Shown here: one piece after another, positions 14,960-25,000 of the stretch | Position numbering within the stretch: position 1 is the first letter of the stretch | Layout: each line of letters begins with the position of its first letter | Source of the DNA: a virus | Strand: one strand, 5' to 3' | Virus record (IMG/VR): IMGVR_UViG_3300009528_000003 | Span: 1-52,110 of that record | DNA: 52,110 bases | The notes under the pieces: generated by a model | Told to the model about the DNA's origin: nothing | The model's input: only the letters and a program-made list of their open reading frames with translations | Databases searched by the model: none | Position numbers and translations under genes: made by a program

Positions 14960-15385
14960 ATGCTTTCAGGAAAAGCAGAATACAAGGTTGATGACTTGCC
15001 GATACCGGCCAGTTTTATCTCACATCGAAAGAAACTCAAGGTTTGGCTTGAACCAGTAGGGGTTGAACATGGGGCTGATGAGACCGTCAGGCGCAAACCG
15101 AATACAGGTTTGAGAATCGAGTTCAGGGACAGTCGGTACAACTGCATCAACAAGAAAGTGCTCAGGAAATTGATGGAGAGCAAACACTACAATAATGTGG
15201 GTACTGGCTATTGGCCTGATCCCGCTGATCCGTCCGGTTTCTGGCGTACTCTCGGATTTGTCCAAACAGAGAAGGTAACGATAGTCGTCAATGCCGGACA
15301 GAGTCCTGCAAGCTGGGGCGACATCGACCTGAAAAAGCTCAAAGAATCCGAAGGCCAAAAGTTTGAACCACTGAGGGTTATCTGA
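14960..15385 (+). CDS. Hypothetical virion protein (141 aa)
   Basis: GGAGGATTT precedes ATG 14960. The basic N-terminal half is beta-rich, followed by a Pro/Trp segment (GYWPDPADPSGFW) and a strand TEKVTIVVNAGQ. It lies between capsid and neck genes, so a head-completion role is possible. No recognisable motif. Confidence 0.6.
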   Translation: MLSGKAEYKVDDLPIPASFISHRKKLKVWLEPVGVEHGADETVRRKPNTGLRIEFRDSRYNCINKKVLRKLMESKHYNNVGTGYWPDPADPSGFWRTLGFVQTEKVTIVVNAGQSPASWGDIDLKKLKESEGQKFEPLRVI

Positions 15386-15389
15386 TGAC

Positions 15390-16070
15390 ATGAGTTCCAA
15401 AGCAACCATAGTCCAGCGGTTGATGGATGAGTTTGGAAAAGATTCCCAAGCCGCCAGACAACAGATAGAGCAAGCTGTAGGTGAGATTACGGTTGATCTC
15501 CTGTCTCAGAACCAAGGTAGGTTTCTTGGACTGGAGAAGACACTCTCAATCACGATCAATAATACCGATACCGAGTATCGCCTGCCCGCCGATTTCAACA
15601 CCGCCAAAAAGACCTTCTATGAAGTTAACTCGGATGGTGACTATATCGCTGAGTGTATGTGTCTCAGTAAATCCGAAGTCCAAAACCGAATGAGTGAGGG
15701 AGCCTACAGTGGCTACCGGCTGGCTTATATCAGGCGTAACATACTTGGTGCATCCGGGCGTGGTGACTATCTCGTTATTGCTGATGCCCCCGATGAGACC
15801 AAGTATTTTGAGTTTGATTACTACCGTGAACCTACTGAGAACGACACTGACGTTATTCGCAACGATCATATCGTGATGACCGGAGCAAGAGGTCTGTTGC
15901 CGCAATTTGTGGACATGGACAGGGCGGCTTACCAGACCGGAATCTACAGCAGGATGCGGGACGGGTTCAGGGAACATCCCGAGAAGCGGAAAACCAAGAG
16001 GATCATGCTTCCGTCCAAACGTATAGGCAATCATAACAGGCGGATGTATGAGAGAAGTCAAAGGAACTGA
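15390..16070 (+). CDS. Head-tail adaptor-like (neck) protein
   Basis: The 226-aa product has the pattern of gp4/gp11-type adaptors that sit under the portal: an N-terminal helical segment (TIVQRLMDEFGKDSQAARQQ), then DTEYRLPADFNTAKKTFYEV and a Tyr-rich beta region (FEFDYYREPTENDTDVIRND). It starts five bases after the previous stop. No signal peptide is present, in contrast to the next gene. Assignment is by pattern and position. Confidence 0.6.
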   Translation: MSSKATIVQRLMDEFGKDSQAARQQIEQAVGEITVDLLSQNQGRFLGLEKTLSITINNTDTEYRLPADFNTAKKTFYEVNSDGDYIAECMCLSKSEVQNRMSEGAYSGYRLAYIRRNILGASGRGDYLVIADAPDETKYFEFDYYREPTENDTDVIRNDHIVMTGARGLLPQFVDMDRAAYQTGIYSRMRDGFREHPEKRKTKRIMLPSKRIGNHNRRMYERSQRN

Positions 16071-16071
16071 T

Positions 16072-16737
16072 ATGGCAATACGAAAAGGGCATCTGACGGC
16101 TTTGCTCCTGATATTCTTGGCCTTGTTGTTTCTGATTCTGGTTTCACCAAGCCAAGGGAAAACCGCTGCCGAGATGATCGCTGACTTTCGTATTCTGACG
16201 GATGAGGACACAACTCGTGGGTCACTGGTAACGGATTCGGAAGTCTTGGTGTATTTGGATAATGCACAGGATAAAATTGTTCGCATTGGTGGATACCTTA
16301 AAAAAAGCACAGATGTCATCTGTAGCAATGATAGCAATAGCTATGGGCTACCACTTGCTTTTCGCAGATTAGACGGCATTGTCGTATTTGCTATGAACGA
16401 AGGCTTTAAGTGGACTAAGGTTTTTAACAATCCGTTCTTTATGGTAGACACAACTGTCTATCAATACTATATCAGTTGGTCTCACCCAGACAGTGCGAAA
16501 ATATATTTCAAGGGTGATTTCTGGGAGGGTGATACAATCAGGGTGTCCTATACTGGTGATGCGGCTGATCTGGATACTCTTACCGACACCTGTGAGGTGC
16601 CCACCGACCTACAGACCTTCATCATCGAGGAAGCCATTGCCAACTACGAACGGGCAAAAAGAAATCACCAAGTCCAGTGGCAGACTCAAACTCAAGTGCG
16701 TAGAGATATGGGAATTCTAAAGCAGGTGGAACCATGA
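16072..16737 (+). CDS. Second neck/adaptor-like protein with N-terminal signal or anchor helix
   Basis: 221 aa from ATG 16072. Residues 1-29 are a basic head plus a long hydrophobic helix (LTALLLIFLALLFLILVSPS) that ends in SQG, like a signal peptide or uncleaved anchor. The mature part resembles the adaptor fold of the preceding gene: EVLVYLDNAQDKIVRIGGYL, then SYGLPLAFRRLDGIVVFAM, strands, and a helical C-terminus. An exported neck protein is very unusual. It overlaps the next gene by ATGA. Confidence 0.65.
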   Translation: MAIRKGHLTALLLIFLALLFLILVSPSQGKTAAEMIADFRILTDEDTTRGSLVTDSEVLVYLDNAQDKIVRIGGYLKKSTDVICSNDSNSYGLPLAFRRLDGIVVFAMNEGFKWTKVFNNPFFMVDTTVYQYYISWSHPDSAKIYFKGDFWEGDTIRVSYTGDAADLDTLTDTCEVPTDLQTFIIEEAIANYERAKRNHQVQWQTQTQVRRDMGILKQVEP

Positions 16738-19268
16738 AGGTACTTGCCGTCATTACGCTCCTTGTGATACTCTTGTCCGTGGTTCTGCCTGCTCAAGAAA
16801 TTCAGGTTAAGAGGGTCATGGACTTTTCCGGCGGGCTGGTAAACTCGATCTCCAATGCCGCTATGCGGGACAATATGGCAGTGGTACTGGAAAACTATGA
16901 CATTGATCCTTTCGGGAACTTCAAACGCCGAGCGGCTTTGACACCTTACGCAATCAACACTGGCATTAAATATGTCTACGCCATAATACCACGAATAAGC
17001 TCAGATGGTAAGCGATTGTGGATACTGGCACGAAGAGATGCTGCCTCCAAAAGTGAACTGATTGGTTGCGACAATGCGGCACTTACCTGTGACAGTACAT
17101 GGGTTACGGGACTATATCAGCCTTCGACTGATTGGATTGTGCCCTACAACTACGATGTGGTTAATTATCAAGATCAACTCTTCGTGGCAAGCACCAATAG
17201 CGAAATGATGGTTTACCGAGATAGTATTTTCTATCCCGCTCGACCCCGTGCGCCCGGTCAGGCAAATGTGACAGTCAGGAACAGCGGAACCGGAAACCTC
17301 AAGGGTACTTTCAGGTACAAATACCTCTACGTTGACACCAGTGTCACATTTGCTGGTGGCGCATCCAACCTGTCCGCACCAACTTGGCCAGTGACTGTTA
17401 ATTATGGTAATGTCCGTATATGGGACATCTGGGATGGTGGTAAGGACTCGATAAGGATATATCGAGAAAAGAACTTTAGTGGCAACTATGAATATCTGGT
17501 TACCCTTGATTCGGGCGACGCTGATTATCTGGACGCAACAAACGCAACGAATCCGGCAGACACATTTACTTATAGATGGGGGCCGCGCTATCACTGTTCA
17601 GCTGGTAATAACGCCAATGATGCTTCTTGTCCGACTACCTGTGCTGGAGAGAGTAAAGTGCCGGCACCCGGAGCCATGAATGTAGCGACTGGGAGCGGTC
17701 ATGGTACGGGTCATGGAGCCCCCGATGCTTTAGCTTCAGGGTACAAGTGTTGGTTCATGGCATATTCGACTGTTTTTATTGATTCGGCTGGTCGGCATAG
17801 TTATATGTCCACTCCTGCGTCCGTAGTGGGTGGTTGCGATAAAGTGGACACTAACACCTCCGGTTTATTTTCAAACATTCCAGTTCCACATGATTCGGGT
17901 ATTGTTAAAAAGCTACTACTGCGGATGCACTGCGATGACCAGTATTACGGACATGAGGATCGTGACTCAGGCTGGGTAAATATCTACTTTATCGTAGATA
18001 CTCTTGATCCTGACGTTACTTCATATACGGATAGCGTAGGCTATTCTGAGCTTAGGGAGCGAGACCCGTACTTAAATGTTTGTGTTGGTCGGCAGGTAGT
18101 CTCTGTAGCGGATTCGTTTTGTGAAGCCGATTCCCTGAATATATGGATTTCCCATGACAGCATCGGTGACCTACCTGAACTTGCCTGTTACGATGACTCG
18201 CTTATCCCCTTCCAACCGATGAGCATAGCCTTGCATGGGCCACGTCTCTACGGGATAGGTGATGCCAGCAATCCCGACCATTTGTGGTATTCGCTGTTTC
18301 ATCGACTGACGACTTGGCCTTACGATCAATATGTAGTTGTTCCGTCTCATGGAAGCGATTGGTTTGTTGACCTTTTAGTTTTAGGCGACCGCCTGATTCT
18401 CTTCCGGCAGAACTCTATCGTGCAACTACAAGGTCACAATTTTTATCAGTATTCTTTTAATGAACTCATCAGTAATGTGGGATTGACTGCTCCCCGTAGT
18501 GTTGCAAGGCTTGGCAATACAGTCTATTTCTATCACTCAACAGGTGTTTATACTCTGTCTGCATTCGGTGGTGTGTGCTCGCAACCTTTGTCGTTCGCCA
18601 TTCAGAAAAGTCTCGATTCGTTCATGGTCAATCAACAGAGGGCGGTTGGTGCCGCAGTAGCTGGCGACTATTGGTTATCGGTTGATTATGCAACCGGATA
18701 TCAAACGACCTACATCTATTCTGAAACACCAACACCGCACTGGAAGGCATATGGGTTTGGCCTTCATGCGGTTGTGCAACATGACCCCGATACAACTTAC
18801 GGTAATTACAATCCAAACAAGTGGTTGATAGCACTGGTTAGAGGCTTTTGTGATGAAGGGGACAATACCGTTCTCTACCAGTGGAGGCTTGATGAGTTGG
18901 CTGGCTTTCAAAACAGGGACACGATTGATATTTGTTGCCTAACGGATTCTGTATATGTACCGATTATCGCTACGTATCAGTCCAAGCGGTTCTTTGAAGG
19001 CAGGGAAAGGGAAAGAGTTTATTGGATCGACATCGTTGGAGAGGGGACTGCCGACACTATTACGTTTACATTTCTGGATGAAGGTGTGGCCTTTGACACT
19101 GTGAAATATCTGCCGGACTTCACTGACGGAATACGTGACCGCATCATAGTTGACCACATTGTCAGTGACTTTGCGGTACGTTGGCAGGATAGCGGTTACG
19201 GGCAGTACACGATCAAGGGCTATGAAATAGGATGGATACCCTGGGATCGGGGGAGGCCGGTGCCATGA
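16734..19268 (+). CDS. Large tail/neck protein with Sec signal peptide
   Basis: An 844-aa protein. Residues 1-20 are a classical signal peptide (KVLAVITLLVILLSVVLPA, cut before QEI). The next part, DFSGGLVNSISNAAM ... VVLENYDIDPFGNFKRRAAL, is the hallmark start of podovirus tail-hub or stabilisation proteins. There it begins the cytoplasmic protein, so the signal peptide looks like an addition. A long beta-rich body follows, with paired cysteines (CSAGNNANDASC, CDDQYYGHEDRD) suited to an oxidising compartment. Confidence 0.7.
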   Translation: MKVLAVITLLVILLSVVLPAQEIQVKRVMDFSGGLVNSISNAAMRDNMAVVLENYDIDPFGNFKRRAALTPYAINTGIKYVYAIIPRISSDGKRLWILARRDAASKSELIGCDNAALTCDSTWVTGLYQPSTDWIVPYNYDVVNYQDQLFVASTNSEMMVYRDSIFYPARPRAPGQANVTVRNSGTGNLKGTFRYKYLYVDTSVTFAGGASNLSAPTWPVTVNYGNVRIWDIWDGGKDSIRIYREKNFSGNYEYLVTLDSGDADYLDATNATNPADTFTYRWGPRYHCSAGNNANDASCPTTCAGESKVPAPGAMNVATGSGHGTGHGAPDALASGYKCWFMAYSTVFIDSAGRHSYMSTPASVVGGCDKVDTNTSGLFSNIPVPHDSGIVKKLLLRMHCDDQYYGHEDRDSGWVNIYFIVDTLDPDVTSYTDSVGYSELRERDPYLNVCVGRQVVSVADSFCEADSLNIWISHDSIGDLPELACYDDSLIPFQPMSIALHGPRLYGIGDASNPDHLWYSLFHRLTTWPYDQYVVVPSHGSDWFVDLLVLGDRLILFRQNSIVQLQGHNFYQYSFNELISNVGLTAPRSVARLGNTVYFYHSTGVYTLSAFGGVCSQPLSFAIQKSLDSFMVNQQRAVGAAVAGDYWLSVDYATGYQTTYIYSETPTPHWKAYGFGLHAVVQHDPDTTYGNYNPNKWLIALVRGFCDEGDNTVLYQWRLDELAGFQNRDTIDICCLTDSVYVPIIATYQSKRFFEGRERERVYWIDIVGEGTADTITFTFLDEGVAFDTVKYLPDFTDGIRDRIIVDHIVSDFAVRWQDSGYGQYTIKGYEIGWIPWDRGRPVP

Positions 19269-19295
19269 GAAAGTTGCTTCTGATTAGAGTAGATT

Positions 19296-19997
19296 ATGTT
19301 CAGTAAATTAGTCCTTTTCATTCTTGTCGCTCTTTTGGCTGGGTCGGTTGTAGCTGACCAGTATCTTGAAGGCCCCTGGGGGAAAAAGAAACTCTCACCA
19401 GCACAATCTTTACTTATAGAAAGTGCGAGACGAAAGGTAAGAGAGGCGACTGAAAAATATGGCGTAGAATCTTCACAAGCACAGAAAGCTGACAAAGAAC
19501 TTCGTGATTTAGTATCATTGATAAGTGGTCAACCCGTTCACGATCAATCTGTTCCCGTAGAACCCAAACCAATCGATATTGAACCATATAAGCAAGCAGG
19601 GCAGGCCCCAGAAATTCCAACAACAATGCAGGAGCAAGAACTGAGGAGCTTGATTCAAGACGAGATTAGAAAACTTCAAGGGGAAATACTAACCACCTAC
19701 AGTCCTGATGGAGAACCCATTCATCAGTCTCAAGATGCTAAGGGTTGGCACCGGCAGTTCGGCGCAGCAACATTGGACAATGGAAGGGCTATCGTCAATT
19801 TGAATTCGTCGCCAGCAGAAGGGAAACAAGATGTCAGCTTCATGGCTGACTCGACATACAGGGGTGTTGCTTGGTCACTGGACACCACGAACACGAACAT
19901 CTACTGGATTATCCCTTTAAGCGGAACACAGATACTGGTTAAGTCAAGTGACAATGCGGATACAGCAACAGTGAGATTTCTCTTGGAGGGAATGTAG
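19296..19997 (+). CDS. Virion-associated protein with signal peptide (233 aa)
   Basis: Residues 1-20 form a signal peptide (FSKLVLFILVALLAGSVVA, cut before DQY). Two helical/coiled segments follow (SLLIESARRKVREATEKYG; QEQELRSLIQDEIRKLQGEI), then a small beta domain ending TATVRFLLEGM. ATG 19296 has a weak ribosome site. A 13-codon frame (19265-19306) starting in ATGA with the upstream stop runs over this start and could couple translation. Located in the tail block; function unknown. Confidence 0.6.
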   Translation: MFSKLVLFILVALLAGSVVADQYLEGPWGKKKLSPAQSLLIESARRKVREATEKYGVESSQAQKADKELRDLVSLISGQPVHDQSVPVEPKPIDIEPYKQAGQAPEIPTTMQEQELRSLIQDEIRKLQGEILTTYSPDGEPIHQSQDAKGWHRQFGAATLDNGRAIVNLNSSPAEGKQDVSFMADSTYRGVAWSLDTTNTNIYWIIPLSGTQILVKSSDNADTATVRFLLEGM

Positions 19998-20912
19998 ATG
20001 CCAGATACAGCATATCAGGATTGGATAGAAGCGAATAAGCCTGCGCCAACATTTGAATTGCCGCCGGGGTTCCTCGGTAAAATGGGTGGCGAACCGCTTT
20101 ATGAAATGGAGCAGCCACTCAATCTATTGCTCTGGCGGGAAGCCCTGCAAGGGATCGTAGATATTGACTGGAGTACAATGCCGAAGTTAATAGGACCAGG
20201 CCCCGGATACAGGGGCATAAAACATGACATTCGTGATATTAACAAGTGGAAGGCAGACATACTTACTGCTAATCCAATGCTCAAACAGTTGATGGACGAG
20301 TATGGTTGGTCATGGGAAGACCTTCGAGCTATGACGCAAGGCATGGGCGATGCCCAGAGTGGTTTTCTGCCTGAGTGGGAAGAATATGAGGAAGTGCTCA
20401 AGGGGACACTGTCGGCCAATCAGCAGGAACTTGCGGCTCAACTTGGGACACGGGGAATGTATGGGGCAGGTCAAGCACATCAGATTGACGCAAGAACAAT
20501 ATCGGCAGTTCGCATGAACTATCTACAGGCTTACCAGCGAGGCCGCTTTGCCCAAGAAGATATACGACAGGCTTCTATAGGCCGCCTGACTGGTGCTACC
20601 CTTGAGGCACAAAGAATACGGCGGGCGCAAGAAGCGGCCAATCTTGATAGACAACTCAGGGCGGTGCTCGGAGAAGGAGGACTGCAACTTGGATATGCGG
20701 GGCTGGAGCTTGGATATGCAGAGATGGCCCAGCAACAGAGGCAGTTCGGGGTCGAGATGGGTTTTCGGTCTTATGAGAATAAGATGCGGTGGGAGATGTG
20801 GAGGTATGAGTTTGAGCAGAGGCAACGGGAGGCCAACCAGAGATTCTGGTCAGACTTGTTTGAGGGCGCTACTAAATTTGGAACTTGGTATTTTACGAAG
20901 GGACTAACGTAA
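19998..20912 (+). CDS. Probable internal virion (ejection) protein, helical
   Basis: 304 aa, no signal peptide, starting at the base after the preceding stop. From about residue 125 it is almost wholly helical and rich in Ala, Gln, Arg and Glu (ARTISAVRMNYLQAYQRGRF, AQRIRRAQEAANLDRQLRA), with GxYGAGQA-type turns. This resembles the helical ejection proteins of podoviruses. It is first of three such genes (to 26690). Family assignment is by composition and order. Confidence 0.55.
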   Translation: MPDTAYQDWIEANKPAPTFELPPGFLGKMGGEPLYEMEQPLNLLLWREALQGIVDIDWSTMPKLIGPGPGYRGIKHDIRDINKWKADILTANPMLKQLMDEYGWSWEDLRAMTQGMGDAQSGFLPEWEEYEEVLKGTLSANQQELAAQLGTRGMYGAGQAHQIDARTISAVRMNYLQAYQRGRFAQEDIRQASIGRLTGATLEAQRIRRAQEAANLDRQLRAVLGEGGLQLGYAGLELGYAEMAQQQRQFGVEMGFRSYENKMRWEMWRYEFEQRQREANQRFWSDLFEGATKFGTWYFTKGLT

Positions 20913-20916
20913 TAGT

Positions 20917-22050
20917 ATGCAATCACCATTTATACGAGGCGCAGTTTCTGGAATAAGTTCGGGTCTGGATGAGATGTGGCCTTACCTCATGCAGCGCAAG
21001 CAAGAGCGTGAGAAGGAGGAAGAGCGCCAGAGACGGCTGGATCAGGCCGTAGCTGCTGCACGGCGTTTTTATCCAGATGCTGACCCAGAAGAGATAAGAG
21101 CGGCCATACAACTTCACTTGGCTGGTATTCCGCAAGGTCTTAGAATAATCGATAGCCGAGTTGGGGCGGAAGAACGACAACAAGCCTTTGATGAGTTAAT
21201 TGAAGATGTACCGGACAAACTGAAGGGATATTTCCGCAATAGGTGGGAAATAACAGGCGGTGCTTCAGGTGGGGGCAAAGCTGATGTAGCATTTCAATAT
21301 CAGTTGCAGACAGAGGATGAAAAGCAGGAGTTAGTGAGGGACGCAGAGACACTGGAGTATCTGCTTGGCAAGAATGGTCTGGTTTGGAACCCAAAGCCAT
21401 CTTCTAAAATAACTAAAGAGGATGCACAACATCTCTCCCGCTACAGACAACGCTTTGGAGTAGATGCCTATAACAAGGTGCGAGATCAGATGGTCGGCGA
21501 GCAGGTTGATAAAGAGCAGGTGCTATTATCCAAGGTTGGCAATCTGGAGTGGGATCAGCTAACTACAAAGGATAAACTGGAGATCAAAAAGGAACTTGGC
21601 CTCTCCTATGCCGAGCAAAAGAAGTTTTTCCATGCTGCAAAAGAGGATAAGCTCTCATTCAGGGACATCATCTCTGTGAAGCAGAGCATTATGCAACAGT
21701 ATCAGTTCGATCAATCGTATGTGAATTGGAGAAGGGCTACGGGTGAAGCCAGAGAACACTCACGTTTTCAGTTTTTTAATGACAATTTCAATCCGGGTAC
21801 TGGTGAGCCTAAAATCGAGTTTGTTCGCTCTGAAATCAACGCAGCCCTGAACAAACCGGAAATGCCAGACAGAATCTACCAGATTTACGACTCGGTTCGC
21901 ATACACCGCGCTGGCAAAAGTCTTGAGCAGATCAGAAAGGATATTGTCAGAGCACGGCGGACGGGCACGGGGGCTTTCGGCTTGTCTGCCAAATACTTTG
22001 TCGGTCTCACAAACGATGAAATCGACATGATCTTGGAGCGTTTTGAGTAA
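20917..22050 (+). CDS. Probable internal virion protein (377 aa)
   Basis: The N-terminus has a charged helix (LMQRKQEREKEEERQRRLDQ) followed by ARRFYPDADPEEIRAAIQLH. The rest is helical and highly charged. No signal peptide or enzyme motif is seen. It lies between another helical protein and the 1546-aa protein, overlapping the latter by one base, so it is likely packaged or ejected with DNA. Confidence 0.55.
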   Translation: MQSPFIRGAVSGISSGLDEMWPYLMQRKQEREKEEERQRRLDQAVAAARRFYPDADPEEIRAAIQLHLAGIPQGLRIIDSRVGAEERQQAFDELIEDVPDKLKGYFRNRWEITGGASGGGKADVAFQYQLQTEDEKQELVRDAETLEYLLGKNGLVWNPKPSSKITKEDAQHLSRYRQRFGVDAYNKVRDQMVGEQVDKEQVLLSKVGNLEWDQLTTKDKLEIKKELGLSYAEQKKFFHAAKEDKLSFRDIISVKQSIMQQYQFDQSYVNWRRATGEAREHSRFQFFNDNFNPGTGEPKIEFVRSEINAALNKPEMPDRIYQIYDSVRIHRAGKSLEQIRKDIVRARRTGTGAFGLSAKYFVGLTNDEIDMILERFE

Positions 22051-25000
22051 TGCCACCGAGAGATAAAACAGGTCTGTTTATCGATCCGGCTGATTATGAG
22101 GTGCAGTCGGGGATGGCTCTACGGGATACGATGTTACCGAGTGTTCCCGGAGCCGAGCAGCCGGGCTGGTTCCCAAGTCGCAACATTATTAGACCTGAAG
22201 AGGGCGGGGCAACTTCGAGTTTAGCTCAGGGAGGTGGCGAAGACCTGTTTTCGGGGACACCCGGATTCCGGGAGCTTGTGGAAAAGGCGCAACAGAACCC
22301 CGATCAGCTTACGAATGAAGAGCGCAAGATCATTGAGAAGGCCATTGAGCTACAGATTATCCCCGACATATTTGCTCAGGCTCAAGAGGAGGCAAAGGAT
22401 AAGAAGATAGGTGCCCTTGACCAGTTCATTCAGGATCAGATGGAGGTCTTTGCGGCCAACGCACATAAGCCATATTTAGAGCAGTACGCTGCAAGTCTCG
22501 GTCACTTTATGGAAGGCATTGATGCTATGGCGTCCCGCTCGGCTGAGACGAAACTTGGAGCGAGTGAGCTGGTACAGGAGCACTACACTAAGCTCGGCAT
22601 AATGCCAATTCCCGAAGATGCGGAAAGTTGGGGAATCAACAAAGAGGGCGAAATCAAGCGTGGTAAAATGTCCGATGTCCAGAGAATGTCATTGAACTTT
22701 CTTTACGGTGCCGTCAGGCTGGCTCCAGAGCTAACGGCTGCTTTCATTGACAATCCCTACGAGCTTATGAAGGGCTTTGCGACTTTTGTCCCTGAGACGG
22801 TGGCATTGGTCGGGCGAGCGGCAAATATCAAGTTGACCGTGACCGGCCCTGAAATTGGTGTCTACACATCGGATCAAGTAGAGGATGCCATAGAGGAAAT
22901 AAAACAGAACCCACTTGGTGTTCTGCTGGCTGGGATGATGACAGTCGGTGTTGGTGCCCGAACCGCCAAGCATCTCGGTCGAGGCAAGCCAGATAAATAC
23001 ATCACGCAGAGGACTGAAGTTGTTGAGAAACAGCAGGCACGAATAGATCAGGCCGAGTCTGAGGCGGCAAAGGTCAAGACCGAGCTTGAAGCGATCAAGA
23101 AAGAAAAAGCGGTTCCAGCAGTGGAGAAGCCTGCACCTAAACCAACGGAGGTTGCCAAAGCCGCCAAAGAGCCGTGGGAGATGACGAGGAAGGCTTTTGC
23201 CGATAGTGACATAGCCAAAATAGAAGGATTTAGCCCACCAAGAGAAGGATGGGGCGGCACAATACAGGGTAGTGTCAGAATTAAATCAGGTCAAGAGGGT
23301 ATTGGTACTACACTTGAGGCTGCACGTTTAGATGCTGTTAATAAAGAACATTTAAGACAAATCAAAAAAGCTCTTTATAAAGATAAGTCTGTTTCCGCTG
23401 AAGTCCTGAAAGATTACCCCGATCTCGTCAAGAAAGCTGTGCCAAAACGAGTAGCGAAGCCTACTAAGGTTGCCAAGCCCACAGTTGCCAAAGAGCCGTG
23501 GGAGATGACGAGGGAGGAGTATTGGATTCGTAGAGAGTCTACAGATACTGCTGCAGCACGTGACAGAATAGGATTATCTGACCGAAAGGGTTTTGTGCGA
23601 GAATTGGAAAGTTTTCGACAAGCACGATACGGGGAGCATCGTTCATACATTGAACGTGCTCTTCGTGAAGGTAAATCTGTATCGGCTGAGGTACTAAAGC
23701 TATACCCTGACCTTGCTAAGAAGGTTCCAGCGAAGGTAGAAGCTATTGCGAAACTCGAAAAGGCTCCCCCTATCCCGAAAGAACTGGAACCAGCAAAGGG
23801 CAAAGCAATCGCCCCAGCCGATGTTGCCAACTATCTCAGTAAATCCTTGAAGATTCCTATCCGTGTGGGCAAATACCGCCAGAAGGCTCGTGGAATCTAC
23901 AAACAACAGCCAGAGGTTGTCCGTCTCAAAGACCCCAGTGACATTGCCGCTATCAGCCACGAAGTTGCCCACCATATTGATAAGGTCTTTGATCTTAGCA
24001 AGATCAGAAAAGGCGACCGGGAACTAACCAAACTCGACTACGATCCACTTAAAGGCCGGAGCAAGGAAGGCTTTGCCGAGTATGTGCGGATGTGGCTGAC
24101 CGAATCTGATAATGTGGCTCAACTGGCACCGAAGTTCACCAAGAAGTTTAATGAGTTTCTCGACAAGAATCCTGAACTCAAGGGTACACTTGAAAACACT
24201 CGTGGCCTGATACGCCGCTGGCGTGAGCAGGGAGCCGAAGAACGGGTCTACGCACAGATTGATATGCAGGGCAGGGGGACACCAGGGCCGATTATGGAGA
24301 AGGCGGGTCGTGGTCTTCGGCGAATTGGGACTCTCTTTGTGGATGATCTCATTCCCCTTGAATATGCTGAAAGACAAATGCGAGGAGTTAAAACTCTTGA
24401 TCCCCGGAAAATTGATCCAGCTACAAGTCCAACGATGATTGCCCGTGTAGAGGTTCGTAAGGCACCCGCCAAAACTCACGACATGATTCTGGGGGGCACA
24501 TTTGACTGGGCTGGCAAGTACACAGGGATAAGCCTAAGGGATGCTCTGGCTCCAGTATCTAAACAGATCAAGGAATTCACAACCTATGCCTATGCCCGCC
24601 GGGGATTAGAATTACATGGGCGTGGTATTAACCCTGGCATTGACTTGGCTGATGCTCAGTATGTGGTGTCTAAGCTCAAGTCTTCAAAGTTTGATCGTGC
24701 CTTTGATGAGGTTGTCCGTTTCCAAGATCGAGTGCTTCAATATGCGGTTGATGCTGGAGTCTTGTCTAAAGAAGCGGCAGCCACTGTCCGTGATTTGAAC
24801 CAAGCATACATCCCGCTCAAGCGTGTCTTTGAGGAGGGTTCGGGATTCGGTTATGGTGGCGGAAAGAAAATTGCCGATCTGCCAAAACCACTCAAACTTA
24901 TACGTGGTAGCGGTCGCCAGATTCTCAACCCTTGGCACTCTATTATTCAGAGCACTTCTGAAATTATAGCAATCGCCGACAAGGTTCGCATTGGAAACGC

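Noticed and set aside
14242-15183. A 313-codon minus-strand frame
   Set aside because: It is antisense to two well-supported genes with good ribosome sites, and its protein looks like a shadow translation.
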